Shown here: positions 51,558-59,918 of the stretch, piece by piece
Layout of the letters: each line of letters begins with the position of its first letter
Numbering within the stretch: position 1 is the stretch's first letter
Assembly: GCA_963791545.1 (NCBI GenBank)
Contig: CAWBSR010000001.1
Location: 269,254-333,253 of the forward strand
Length of the DNA: 64,000 nt
Direction: 5' to 3'
Source of the DNA: JALYXV01 sp963791545
GTDB lineage: Bacteria; Actinomycetota; Acidimicrobiia; Acidimicrobiales; Palsa-688
Translations under genes and position numbers: made by a program
The notes under the pieces: model-generated
The model's database searches: none
The model's input: the letters and a program-made list of their open reading frames with translations, nothing else
Told to the model about the DNA's origin: nothing

Positions 51558-52421
51558 ATGACCGTGAAACGGGTCGGGGTGGTGGGGTCGGGGATCATGG
51601 GCGCGGGCATCGCCGAGTGCGCGGTCACGACGGGACACGAGGTGGTTCTGCGGTCCCGGCGCCGGGACACCGGCGACGCCATGTTGGCCGCCCTCGCCCA
51701 GTCGTTGGCCAAGCGTGTGGAGCGGGGAAAAATGGCACCCGAGGAGCGGCAGGCGGTGCTGTCCCGAGTCGTCGTCACCACCGACTTGGAGGACCTGGCG
51801 AACTGCGACCTGGTCATTGAATCGATCGTCGAGGAGCTGGCGGCCAAACAACAGCTCTTCCAGCAACTCGACCGGATCTGCCCCAAGGGGGTCATCCTGG
51901 CCACCAACACCTCGACCCTCCCGGTAATCGAGCTGGCGGTGGCAACGGGGCGGCCCGACCGGGTGTGCGGCATTCATTTCTTCAATCCGGCACCGGTTAT
52001 GAGCGTGGTCGAGATCGTTCGCCCCCTCACCGCCAGCAACGAGACGATCGAAGAGTGTCGGGCCTTCGCGGAGGCGTGCGGCAAGCAGCCCGTGGAGGTG
52101 AAAGACCGGGCGGGATTCATTGTCAACGCCCTCCTTTTTCCCTACCTGAACAACGCGGCGCGCATGCTGGACGCCGGGGTGGCCAGCCGCGACGACATCG
52201 ACGCCGCCATGAAGGGCGGGTGCGGTTTCCCGATGGGCCCGCTGGCCTTGCTCGACTTGGTCGGCCTGGATACCAGCGTCGCCATTCTCGATGTGCTGCA
52301 CCAACAACTAGGCGACGCCAATTACTCCCCGGTCCCCATCCTGCGCCGGATGGTGGCCGGAGGGCGACTGGGCCGCAAGAGCGGTGAGGGCTTCTACCGC
52401 TACCAAGGGACAATTCCCTGA
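51558..52421 (+). CDS. 3-hydroxyacyl(butyryl)-CoA dehydrogenase
   Basis: 287 residues from ATG 51558. VGVVGSGIMGAGIAECAV is the NAD loop; CGIHFFNPAPVMSVVEIV contains the catalytic His with its Glu partner, and FIVNALLFPYLNNAARML has the conserved Asn. This size and arrangement match 3-hydroxybutyryl-CoA dehydrogenase / FadB2. It could act in fatty-acid degradation, PHB/butyryl-CoA metabolism, or feed crotonyl-CoA into the ethylmalonyl-CoA route suggested by the mutase gene at 59919. No further pathway genes adjoin it. Confidence 0.92.
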   Translation: MTVKRVGVVGSGIMGAGIAECAVTTGHEVVLRSRRRDTGDAMLAALAQSLAKRVERGKMAPEERQAVLSRVVVTTDLEDLANCDLVIESIVEELAAKQQLFQQLDRICPKGVILATNTSTLPVIELAVATGRPDRVCGIHFFNPAPVMSVVEIVRPLTASNETIEECRAFAEACGKQPVEVKDRAGFIVNALLFPYLNNAARMLDAGVASRDDIDAAMKGGCGFPMGPLALLDLVGLDTSVAILDVLHQQLGDANYSPVPILRRMVAGGRLGRKSGEGFYRYQGTIP

Positions 52422-52508
52422 AATGGGTTGAACCCAGCCCCGGGAAGGGCCCGTATGCGGGGGTGCTACGGGCACCTGGCCCCAGCGAAACCCCTTGGAG
52501 GAAATGTG

Positions 52509-53162
52509 ATGCGGAAATTTCTGCGCACCCGGACCGGTCGGGCCACGCTCGGCGTCCTGGCGGCGGGCCTGGTCACCATCGGTTCCGGCGCGGGTTCACT
52601 GGCCCCTGCCGGGGCGAACGTGACATCGACCACCTTCAGCTTGTTCCCGAACGCCAAGTTCCTGCCCTGCCTGGCGGGGACCGGGACCCCGAAAGTGAGC
52701 ACCACCGTCATCCGGGGCACCAACAACGACCAGATGGAGATCGTGCTCACCGGTTTCAAGCCCAACTTGGCCTTCGACCTGTTCACGGTGCAACGCAGCA
52801 GCCAGCAGGCGGACGGCTCGCCCAACCCGACCCCTGGTTTCGGGATGGCGTGGTACCAGTCCGACATCCACGTCGACGGCAGCGGCTCGGCCCACGCCTC
52901 GATCAAGACCATCTTGCTGGACCAGATCTTCGGCTTCGATCCCGATGTGTCGTTGCCTCCCACCAACACCTTCCATGTCGGGTTCTGGTTCAACAACCCC
53001 GCCGACGCCGCGCCGTGCGGCTTCATCGGGACCACGCCGTTCAACGGCAGCCATGACGCAGGCCCGCTGGCCTTCATCTCCCGGCCTTCGGCGGCCACCG
53101 GCCTGGGACCGCTCTGCACCAAGCCCAACACCTCGACCAGCCCCGCGAGCTGCGACGGATAG
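52509..53162 (+). CDS. Secreted protein of unknown function
   Basis: 217 residues from ATG 52509, with GGAGG at 52498-52502. A signal peptide (RTGRATLGVLAAGLVTIGSG, cleavage near AGA-N) precedes about 180 residues, beta-rich, with four or more cysteines (LPCLAG, APCGF, LCTKP, SCDG) and Thr/Ser/Pro. No domain recognised. It is preceded by a short gap after the dehydrogenase gene and followed by the membrane-spanning sigma-factor gene. A cell-surface role is probable. Confidence 0.65.
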   Translation: MRKFLRTRTGRATLGVLAAGLVTIGSGAGSLAPAGANVTSTTFSLFPNAKFLPCLAGTGTPKVSTTVIRGTNNDQMEIVLTGFKPNLAFDLFTVQRSSQQADGSPNPTPGFGMAWYQSDIHVDGSGSAHASIKTILLDQIFGFDPDVSLPPTNTFHVGFWFNNPADAAPCGFIGTTPFNGSHDAGPLAFISRPSAATGLGPLCTKPNTSTSPASCDG

Positions 53163-53287
53163 CCCCGGGTAAGGGGCGGCGACCCTGGGGGGTGGCGCAG
53201 CGCGGCACCACCCCCCGGCGGCGCCCGGCGCCGGGAGCCGGGCCCCGGACCCGCGGCCGGCCCCGGGCGTCGTACCATCCGGGCCGT

Positions 53288-55273
53288 ATGGACGACGCCC
53301 AGCTGGTGGCAGGGGCGTTGGCGGGTGACCGCAACGCCTACGCCGCCATCTACGACCGCTACGCCGATCGTATTCACGATTTTTGCTCGTCCATCCTGCG
53401 CAGCCGGGCCGATGCCGCCGCCGCTCTCCAGGAGACCTTCCTGGTGGCCTTCGAGGTCCTGGACCAGTTGGCCGAGCCGGCCCGGCTGCGGCCCTGGCTG
53501 TTCGCGCTGGCCCACCGGACCGTGCTGGAAGAGGCCGCCGACCACGGTGATTCCTTGGCCGGCGATGCCGCAGACCTGCTCTGGGGCTCGACCGGCCCGA
53601 CCGGCTCCCTGGGCGCCGGCGCCGGCGCCGGCTCGACCGGCTCGCCCGAGGGGCGGCTCTCGCGGGCGGAGATGGCCGAGTTCGTCTGGCAGGCGTCGGC
53701 AGGACTGAGCGCCCGGGATCGGGTGCTGCTCGACCTCCACCTCCGTCAGGGCTTGGACGGGCGGGACCTGGCCAGTGCCGCCGGGGTCCCGGCGCCGCAA
53801 CTGGACAACCGGCGGGAACGACTCGAGACCCAGATCGAGCGCTCGCTCGGGGCGCTGGTCGTGGCCCGAACGGGCCGGCGCAGTTGCCCCAACCTCTCCG
53901 CACTGCTGGGTCAGTGGGACGGGCGGATGACGCCAGAGTTCCGGGACCAGGTGCGGGCCCACGTCGACGACTGCGAGATCTGTAATAGCCGGCGCCGGAT
54001 CGCCCCGAGCCCACTGGCCCTGCTGGGGGCGGCGCCGCTTGTTCCCGCCCCCGCCTATCTACGCAGTGTGGTGCTGGGCAAGGCGGAATTCGACGACGTC
54101 GAGCGGGCGGACGGCTCCGGCGGCCGGCTGCTGGCCCGGGCCGGCTGGGCGTTCAACCGGGATGGCTTCCCGGTCCTGTCCGGCGGGGCCGCGACGGGTG
54201 GGGCCGGGGCGGCCGCGGGCGGCGGGGATGGCGGGGACTTCACCCGGCCGGCCCGGTCGATCGGCTCAACCGCCTTGATCCCTGCGGACCGCGCCGAGTG
54301 GTCGACCGGGCCGGTCTTCGCCAGCACCCGGCCTCCGGCGGCGGCCCGGCCGGCTGCCGGGACCACCCCGGCCGGTGCGCCCCCTGTCGAGCCACCTCAA
54401 TGGCGGGGCTATGACGGCCCGTCATCGGGCGACCGGGACCGGCGGGGCATGGTGGTCGGCGCCCTGGCGGGTCTCATCATCCTCCTGGCAGCCGTGGTGA
54501 TCGTGGTGTCCAACCGGACGTCGGGGAACTCGCGCACGGTCGGCTTGGCCGTGACGACCAGCACCGCCACCGCCACCACCCAGACGAGCGACACCACCGT
54601 GACCACCGCGACGCCGGTCGTCACGCCGACCACCGTCGTCACGACCACCATCGCCAGCAATGGCCACCTCATCGTGCATGGCGCCTCCAAGGCCCTGAAC
54701 CTGGGGACCGCGGCCTCCAGCGCCTCGGTGATGATCGGCAACGACGGGCAGGCGCCGTTGGACTTCGTCGTCACCGCGTCCGGCGTGGGCCTGACGGTCG
54801 GACCGATCTCGGGGACCCTGGCGCCCGATGGCGGCCAAACCCTCACGGTGGCGTTCGACCGTACGGCGTCATCGCCGGGGCCGTTCACCGGCGCCATCAA
54901 GATCAGCAGTCCCGGCGGCAGCGCCACCGTCAACGTCACCGCCGTGGTGGACCCGGGCCCGACGATCGTGGGAGAGGTGTCGTCGCAGCCGACGGTCTTC
55001 ACCGGCAACTGCCCGTCTAATCCGATCGCCACGTCGGCGGTGATCTCTGCCCAGGTGACCGGAAGTCAGCCCTTGAACGTGGTCGTGCTCCACTGGCAGA
55101 GCTCGATACCGGCAGGTACGGGAACGATGACGATGACGGCGTCCGGCTCGACCTACAGCGGCCAACTCGGCCCGTACCGGGCGACGGGCTCGGTCGACTG
55201 GTGGATCGCCGCCATCGACATGGCCGGCGTCAGCACCATGACGGCCCATCAGATGCTGGTGGTCAGCTGTTAG
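53288..55273 (+). CDS. Sigma-70-like factor fused to anti-sigma-type zinc motif, membrane helix and extracellular domain
   Basis: 661 residues from ATG 53288. Residues 14-76 (NAYAAIYDRYADRIHDFCSS, ALQETFLVAFEVL, LRPWLFALAHR) are ECF sigma region 2. About 138-190 (LSARDRVLLDLHLRQGLDGR... VPAPQLDNRRERLETQI) resembles region 4. HVDDCEIC (His225, Cys229, Cys232) has the HxxxCxxC arrangement of zinc anti-sigma domains. A disordered Gly/Ala/Pro linker leads to one helix MVVGALAGLIILLAAVVIVV (388-409), then a Thr-rich stretch and about 240 residues of extracellular beta-domains (HASH/ASPM-SPD-2-like: LNLGTAASSASVMIGNDGQA, GPFTGAIKISSPGG). The chain is one continuous frame: sigma activity may be tethered at the membrane. 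Confidence 0.85.
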   Translation: MDDAQLVAGALAGDRNAYAAIYDRYADRIHDFCSSILRSRADAAAALQETFLVAFEVLDQLAEPARLRPWLFALAHRTVLEEAADHGDSLAGDAADLLWGSTGPTGSLGAGAGAGSTGSPEGRLSRAEMAEFVWQASAGLSARDRVLLDLHLRQGLDGRDLASAAGVPAPQLDNRRERLETQIERSLGALVVARTGRRSCPNLSALLGQWDGRMTPEFRDQVRAHVDDCEICNSRRRIAPSPLALLGAAPLVPAPAYLRSVVLGKAEFDDVERADGSGGRLLARAGWAFNRDGFPVLSGGAATGGAGAAAGGGDGGDFTRPARSIGSTALIPADRAEWSTGPVFASTRPPAAARPAAGTTPAGAPPVEPPQWRGYDGPSSGDRDRRGMVVGALAGLIILLAAVVIVVSNRTSGNSRTVGLAVTTSTATATTQTSDTTVTTATPVVTPTTVVTTTIASNGHLIVHGASKALNLGTAASSASVMIGNDGQAPLDFVVTASGVGLTVGPISGTLAPDGGQTLTVAFDRTASSPGPFTGAIKISSPGGSATVNVTAVVDPGPTIVGEVSSQPTVFTGNCPSNPIATSAVISAQVTGSQPLNVVVLHWQSSIPAGTGTMTMTASGSTYSGQLGPYRATGSVDWWIAAIDMAGVSTMTAHQMLVVSC

Positions 55274-55320
55274 CGGGGCGGCCCGCCCATCGGCGGGTTG
55301 GCCGGCCAGTCGGCTGGTGA

Positions 55321-55587
55321 TCAGATGAGCGCGAAGCGGATCGCGGTAGCCACCGCATGGGTCCGATTGCGGGCGCCCAGGCGGTGCACGATGAGGTGCA
55401 CTTCCTTTTTGATGGTGCTCTCGGCATACGCCAGTTCGCGGGCGATGTCAGACGTCGTCCATCCCTGGGACAGGAGCTTGAGTACCACCAGATCACGCGG
55501 TGTCAGACCAGGCAAGGTCTGATCGGGCGTCACCTCGGGGGTTTCGATGTCCACTTCCGCCCGGGGGAAGCGGGCCGCTCCGCCCAC
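55321..55587 (-). CDS. Stand-alone LuxR-type HTH protein
   Basis: 88 residues from GTG 55587. Residues 28-85 form a GerE domain: LTPRDLVVLKLLSQGWTTS, then IARELAYAESTIKKEVHLIV, LGARNRTHAVATA. There is no receiver domain. Short N-terminal extension of about 25 residues. Such proteins either bind DNA as dimers or respond to partner proteins. It lies between the fused sigma-factor gene (convergent) and the M23-like gene (divergent). Confidence 0.82.
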   Translation of the reverse strand: MGGAARFPRAEVDIETPEVTPDQTLPGLTPRDLVVLKLLSQGWTTSDIARELAYAESTIKKEVHLIVHRLGARNRTHAVATAIRFALI

Positions 55588-55915
55588 GACTGAGCCGCCA
55601 CCTGTGAGCGGCGGCAGCTGATGGAGGCGCGCGCCGCTGTACTCAAAGGGTGAAACGGATGCGACGGTAATAGCTCACTCCTCTCGCTGTACCCACGGGT
55701 CCGACAGTGGATGCGTCCCCATGACCATGCCCCCATCCGGGTGCGTCGTCTAGGGGGAGGTCTCCCCTATCCCCGGCGGGGCAGGGCTCCATTTGTCCGC
55801 TCCGGAACCCGGGGGCTACGGTTTGCCTCACTTGGGGTGTTTTGGGGTGGCGCGTCCACTTCGGCCTGGGGGGGAAAATCTGCACGCTCGGAGCTCCGAA
55901 CCGAGGAGACCTCGA
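55588..55915. other. 330-bp divergent intergenic region
   Basis: It separates the LuxR-like gene (minus) from the M23-like gene (plus) and should hold both promoters. GGAACC occurs at 55803-55808 but no matching -10 CGTT is at the right distance, so an ECF promoter is not supported. No coding sequence seen. Confidence 0.45.
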
Positions 55916-56737
55916 TTGCGCCTGAAACCGACGGCGCACGATGGCCGGACGGTGGAGAGCCGGCGACGCCTCCTGCTCGGGGCGGCCGGAGGCCTCATGG
56001 TCCTTGATGTGGCCGTGCTGGCCATGGGCGGCGCCGGCGGCTCCCAGGGCACGCGGGCGACCGCCATCTCCGTGAACCCCTCGGCAGTCGCCCTTCCCGC
56101 CGCGGCCGCGCTGGACTTCCCCGCTCCGTGGGCCGCCGACTCCACCTCGGCCGTGGCGGCCAGCCTCGCCGCCTCGACTCAGACGCCGGCGCTCCCGGCC
56201 GCCGGCACCGTCTCGGGGTCGGCAGCCGCCTTCGCGGCTCCCCCGGCCCCGGCCCCTGCGGTCCCGGCCGGCGCGGCCCCCGCGGTGCCGGCCGGGGCGT
56301 CTTCCACGACTACCGCCCCCGGCAAGGCCCGCCCCGCCGCCAAGGCGGCGACCACCGCCCTGCCTCTCCCACGGCAGTTCCTACGGAGCCCGTCCATCGA
56401 CCAGGGCGTCGACTATCTGGCTCCCGGCGGCACGCCGCTGTTTGCCATGGGACCGGGGATCATCATCCAAGAGGGGATCTCGGGCTTCGGGCCCAACGCC
56501 CCGGTGCTGCTGATCACGGCCGGACCCCTGGCAGGTCGGACCGTCTATTACGGCCACGCGGGACCCGACCTGGTCAAGGTCGGCACTCACGTGACGGCGG
56601 GCCAGCAGATCTCCATCGTGGGCTACGGGATCGTGGGCATTTCCACCGCACCCCACCTCGAGGTCGGCTTCTGGCCCCCCGGCAACATGTCGTCGGGGGG
56701 GGCAATGCTCGACTGCCTCCGCGGCCTGGGGGCGTAA
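55916..56737 (+). CDS. M23-peptidase-like exported protein lacking zinc ligands
   Basis: 273 residues from TTG 55916, chosen because CGAGGAGA precedes it at 8 bases (GTG 55952 is an alternative). After RRRLLLGAAGGLMVLDVAVLAM (anchor or signal) comes an Ala/Pro-rich region (about 45-150), then an M23/LytM-like domain (about 160-270): IDQGVDYLAPGGTPLFAMG, GRTVYYGHAG and VGTHVTAGQQISIVGYGIVG. The first zinc His of HxxxD is replaced by Asp (IDQGVD), and the HxH of canonical enzymes is HLE (TAPHLEVGF). It therefore probably binds wall peptides without hydrolysis, like EnvC/NlpD-type activators. Confidence 0.8.
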   Translation: MRLKPTAHDGRTVESRRRLLLGAAGGLMVLDVAVLAMGGAGGSQGTRATAISVNPSAVALPAAAALDFPAPWAADSTSAVAASLAASTQTPALPAAGTVSGSAAAFAAPPAPAPAVPAGAAPAVPAGASSTTTAPGKARPAAKAATTALPLPRQFLRSPSIDQGVDYLAPGGTPLFAMGPGIIIQEGISGFGPNAPVLLITAGPLAGRTVYYGHAGPDLVKVGTHVTAGQQISIVGYGIVGISTAPHLEVGFWPPGNMSSGGAMLDCLRGLGA

Positions 56738-56782
56738 CGGCTCGATCATCTGCGTGAACCGTGGCGAGGCGGGCCAGGCGGC

Positions 56783-57592
56783 TCAGCCGGCTCGATCCAC
56801 CGCCGACAGGTCGGCAGGGGTGAGGACACCGTTGTCGACCAGGTACTGGCCCAGTTCGTCCTTGGCGTGGGGGCCCGAGAAGAACATCCCGCTTTCCGCG
56901 AGGCGCTGGCGGACTCGTTCCAGGTGCTTGCGGACCGAGGTCCCGGTCCAACCCGGTCCCAGCAGCTCCGACGCCTCCTGGTAGCTGAGCGGATGGCCGC
57001 CCCGGCGGGGCCAGGCCCGCAGCAGGGGCGAGAACACCGCCGCCAGCGCCTGGCGGTCGCTCTCGGTCAGGTGCAGTTCCTCGGTGGTGATGGTTCCCGA
57101 GGCGCCGAGCTCACTCGGCCTGCGCAGCGCCAGGCCGTCGTCGGGCACGTAGACGTCCAGGCGGTGGGTGAAGATGGCGCCGGGCACCAGGACGCCGAGC
57201 GGCGACACCGCGATGGCGTGGCGTTGCCCCGGGCGCAGGGTGATCATGGCCGAGCCGTAACCCACGTCGAGCAGCAGGTTGCGCTTGGCGCTCAGGTTGG
57301 CCAACCACCACAGGCCCTGGTCGAACTCCACCGCCAGCGCGCGCGCCGAGATGCCCATGTCCTGGGAGTCGAGACCGATGACCGCCCGTCCGTTGACGTC
57401 GCCCGTACTGTCGCCGGGGCCTCCATTGGCGAATGTCCCGTCACCGGCGAAAGGCGACGGCTCAATGTCCGCCCGGCCGAAGAGGAGCGGACGTTCAGGG
57501 GTGGCGGTCAGGCGGTCATCGCCGACACAGACCAAGACCCCCCCGGGAGACGCTGGCATTTCTTGCCCTGCCATTGCCGTCTTTTGATCCAC
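56783..57592 (-). CDS. FHA-like domain plus C-terminal HTH regulator
   Basis: 269 residues from ATG 57592. Residues about 20-115 resemble an FHA phosphothreonine-binding fold (LLFGRADIE with the conserved Gly-Arg, then GISARALAVEFDQGLWWLANL and AKRNLLLD). The C-terminal part (about 170-250) is helical with LTESDRQALAAVF and LSYQEASELLGPG, SVRKHLERVRQRL, fitting a winged-helix DNA-binding domain. It is divergent from a receptor Ser/Thr kinase gene 131 bases away, which suggests that it is that kinase's phospho-dependent transcription regulator, in the manner of EmbR with PknH, though with a different domain order. Confidence 0.72.
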   Translation of the reverse strand: MDQKTAMAGQEMPASPGGVLVCVGDDRLTATPERPLLFGRADIEPSPFAGDGTFANGGPGDSTGDVNGRAVIGLDSQDMGISARALAVEFDQGLWWLANLSAKRNLLLDVGYGSAMITLRPGQRHAIAVSPLGVLVPGAIFTHRLDVYVPDDGLALRRPSELGASGTITTEELHLTESDRQALAAVFSPLLRAWPRRGGHPLSYQEASELLGPGWTGTSVRKHLERVRQRLAESGMFFSGPHAKDELGQYLVDNGVLTPADLSAVDRAG

Positions 57593-57659
57593 GACTGCCC
57601 TACCTTAAACAACCGGGACGGGGTCCGGGGGACCGTCGGGGGCGAGGCTCCGCGTGGCG

Positions 57660-57687
57660 GGAACCGGTCAAAATGGCATTTCGTTAG
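57660..57687 (+). promoter_or_regulatory. ECF-sigma-type promoter of the receptor kinase gene
   Basis: GGAACC (57660-57665), 16 bases, then CGTTAG (57682-57687), a close match to the GGAAC-N16/17-CGTT consensus of many actinobacterial ECF sigma factors. It lies 36 bases before ATG 57724 in the intergenic region shared with the FHA-HTH gene. Confidence 0.55.
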
Positions 57688-57723
57688 GGACTAAGGCCAA
57701 TCACGCGCGAAACTAGGGGTCAC

Positions 57724-59877
57724 ATGGAGGCCGAGGTCCTGGGGACGGGGGCGTCAACCGAGGTAGCTACGACGTCGGAAGGCTTCCGGGTCGGGCCCTT
57801 CGATGATCCCGACCGATACGAGATTGGTGAGCCCGTCGAGGCGGGAGCCGAGGGGATTCTCTATCGCGGCCGCCTGATCACCCCGACCAGCCGCCTGACG
57901 CTGTCGGTGGCCGTGAAGGCCCTGCAGCCGGCCTACGCGGCCCGGATCGACCAGTGGGCAGCCCGGTGGCGCGATCAGGTGGAGCTGCTCCGTTCCCTCC
58001 AGATCCCGGGCCTGGTAGGGGTCCGGGAAGGCTTCGTCGGTCCCCTCCCCCACCGCCAGGGCCGGGACACCGCGGGCCGCAACCTGTACCTGGTCATGAA
58101 CTGGGTCGAAGGTGAGGCTCTCGACCACTGGGTGCTTCGCCATCGCGAGGTGGACGTGAGCAACGCCCTCAAGTTGCTGCTGCCGGTGGCGGTGGCGGTG
58201 GACACCATGCACGGAGGCCAGCTGACCGGGTCCGTGCCTGTCGTGCACCGCGACATCAAGCCCGCCAACATCCTTATCGGCAAGGGCGGATCGGTCCTGG
58301 TGGATTTCGGCCTCACCAAGGGCCTTTCCGTCGGCCACCCGGTAGGACGGGCCGGGACCCCCGGCTACATCGCCCCCGAGGTGTTGGCCGGGGGCGGCTA
58401 CACCCCGGCTGCGGATCGCTACGCCTTCGGGGCGACCGTGTTCTTCCTCCTGACGGGACGCCACCCGTCCGCCGCCACCGACCTGGCGGAGTTGCGCCGT
58501 CTGCTCGAGTCGGCCCCGGTCGGCGGCGGAGTGTCACCCGAGTTGGTCGAGCGGGTGGTCGCCATGCTCGACCCAGACCCGGCCCGCCGCCCTGGTGCCC
58601 TCGCCAACTGGATCGCCCAGCTACGCCAGAGCAGCCTCGACGACGAGGTGCTGACGGTCCGGTTGGCGCCCCCGGCGCCCGCCCGGCCCCGCCGGACCCT
58701 GGGGGGCAACAGCGGGAATCCGCACGCCCCGGCGCCCGCGCTCAGCGGCGGCGTCGGAGTGGACCGCAGCGCCGGGACGGCTACCAACGCGTTGGGGGCG
58801 GCTTCCTCCTCGGCGTCCGCCACGGTGGGGGCGGCTACCAGTGTCTCCAGTGTCTCCAGCCTCACCAGCCTGGCCGGCTCCGGGACCGCCACCGACTCCG
58901 GTACCGCCGCCAGTACCGACGGTCTGGCCGCCGAGACCAGCGCCGTCAGCCTCGGCTTTGACCCCCACCGTCGCGGGGGCGCCCACCGGGCCCCCCACCG
59001 GGCCCCCCAGCACATCCGCCGGCCGCGCACCCGTACCAGTCGCTATTCGCTGGCCGCCCTGCTGGCGGTGGCGCTGATGTTCGTGGCCAGCGACACCGGG
59101 GCCCTGGCCCGGGCTCCTCGCCAGGTGGCGGCCTCCGCCCTCGGCACCGCGTCCCACCCCGCCGGAGGATCGACGACCCCGTCGAGTCGACCCTCGGGTT
59201 CCGGCGGCGCCACACCCGGCAATGCCGTGGACGGGCGGGGCGCTCTCGCCTTTGCCCCCGAGGTTTCGGAGCAGAACGGGAAGGTCGCCACCGCCCCGAC
59301 GACCACCCCGAGCCCGGCCAGTTGCGTGAAGAGCCTGGCGCCGAACTGCGGCCCCCTGGTGTGGTCGCCCCCGATCGTCAACCGCGCCCTCAACATCTCC
59401 TTCAGCTACGCCCCCCAGCATCCGTCGCCGGGCCAGTTGGTCACCTTCAAGGTCGTTCTCGATGATCCCGACGACATCAACGTCCAACTGACCGGCCTCT
59501 ACTTCGGCGACGGGGCGAGCCCGGGCGGCAACCCGGCGTCGCCGCCGGCCAACAGCACCGGCCCCGCCTGCCAGGCGCCCCACGGCACTTGGCCCGCCCC
59601 GGCCCCCCGGGGGCACGGTCACCGGGAACTGACCGAGACCCACACCTACACCCAACCGGGCTCCTACCAGGTCCACTTCACCGCCTCCAGCGGAACCGAC
59701 AACGGCTCGTGCGCGGCGCCCGATCCCTATGCCAACACCGCCATGGGTCAGAGCCAGACCCTGATCGTCAACCCGCCGCCGCCGGCGCCCACCACCACGA
59801 CCAGCACTACCGTTGCGCCTCCCCCGGACACCACCACGACCACGCCGGCCCCACCCAGTTCCCCCCAGAACGCCTGA
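57724..59877 (+). CDS. Receptor Ser/Thr protein kinase with PKD-like ectodomain
   Basis: 717 residues from ATG 57724. The kinase domain (about 30-300) has Lys65 in VAVKALQP, VHRDIKPANILI with Asp177, Asp194 in LVDFGLTKG and GTPGYIAPEV; the glycine loop is degenerate (VEAGAEGILY). A Pro/Ala/Thr linker with a disordered stretch leads to a single helix near 440-457 (SLAALLAVALMFVASDT). The extracellular part has a PKD-like domain (ISFSYAPQHPSPGQLVTFKV ... HTYTQPGSYQVHFTASSG) and ends in a Pro/Thr stalk. ATP- and Mg-binding residues are intact, so it should be active. Controlled by an ECF-type promoter and divergent from a possible FHA-HTH target. Confidence 0.93.
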   Translation: MEAEVLGTGASTEVATTSEGFRVGPFDDPDRYEIGEPVEAGAEGILYRGRLITPTSRLTLSVAVKALQPAYAARIDQWAARWRDQVELLRSLQIPGLVGVREGFVGPLPHRQGRDTAGRNLYLVMNWVEGEALDHWVLRHREVDVSNALKLLLPVAVAVDTMHGGQLTGSVPVVHRDIKPANILIGKGGSVLVDFGLTKGLSVGHPVGRAGTPGYIAPEVLAGGGYTPAADRYAFGATVFFLLTGRHPSAATDLAELRRLLESAPVGGGVSPELVERVVAMLDPDPARRPGALANWIAQLRQSSLDDEVLTVRLAPPAPARPRRTLGGNSGNPHAPAPALSGGVGVDRSAGTATNALGAASSSASATVGAATSVSSVSSLTSLAGSGTATDSGTAASTDGLAAETSAVSLGFDPHRRGGAHRAPHRAPQHIRRPRTRTSRYSLAALLAVALMFVASDTGALARAPRQVAASALGTASHPAGGSTTPSSRPSGSGGATPGNAVDGRGALAFAPEVSEQNGKVATAPTTTPSPASCVKSLAPNCGPLVWSPPIVNRALNISFSYAPQHPSPGQLVTFKVVLDDPDDINVQLTGLYFGDGASPGGNPASPPANSTGPACQAPHGTWPAPAPRGHGHRELTETHTYTQPGSYQVHFTASSGTDNGSCAAPDPYANTAMGQSQTLIVNPPPPAPTTTTSTTVAPPPDTTTTTPAPPSSPQNA

Positions 59878-59918
59878 AAGCCGAGGCCTCGGCGCGGGGT
59901 TGCGGGAACAATGGAGTG

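Noticed and set aside
55803..55808. Second ECF-type promoter before the M23-like gene
   Set aside because: GGAACC is present, but no CGTT-type -10 element lies 15-18 bases downstream.
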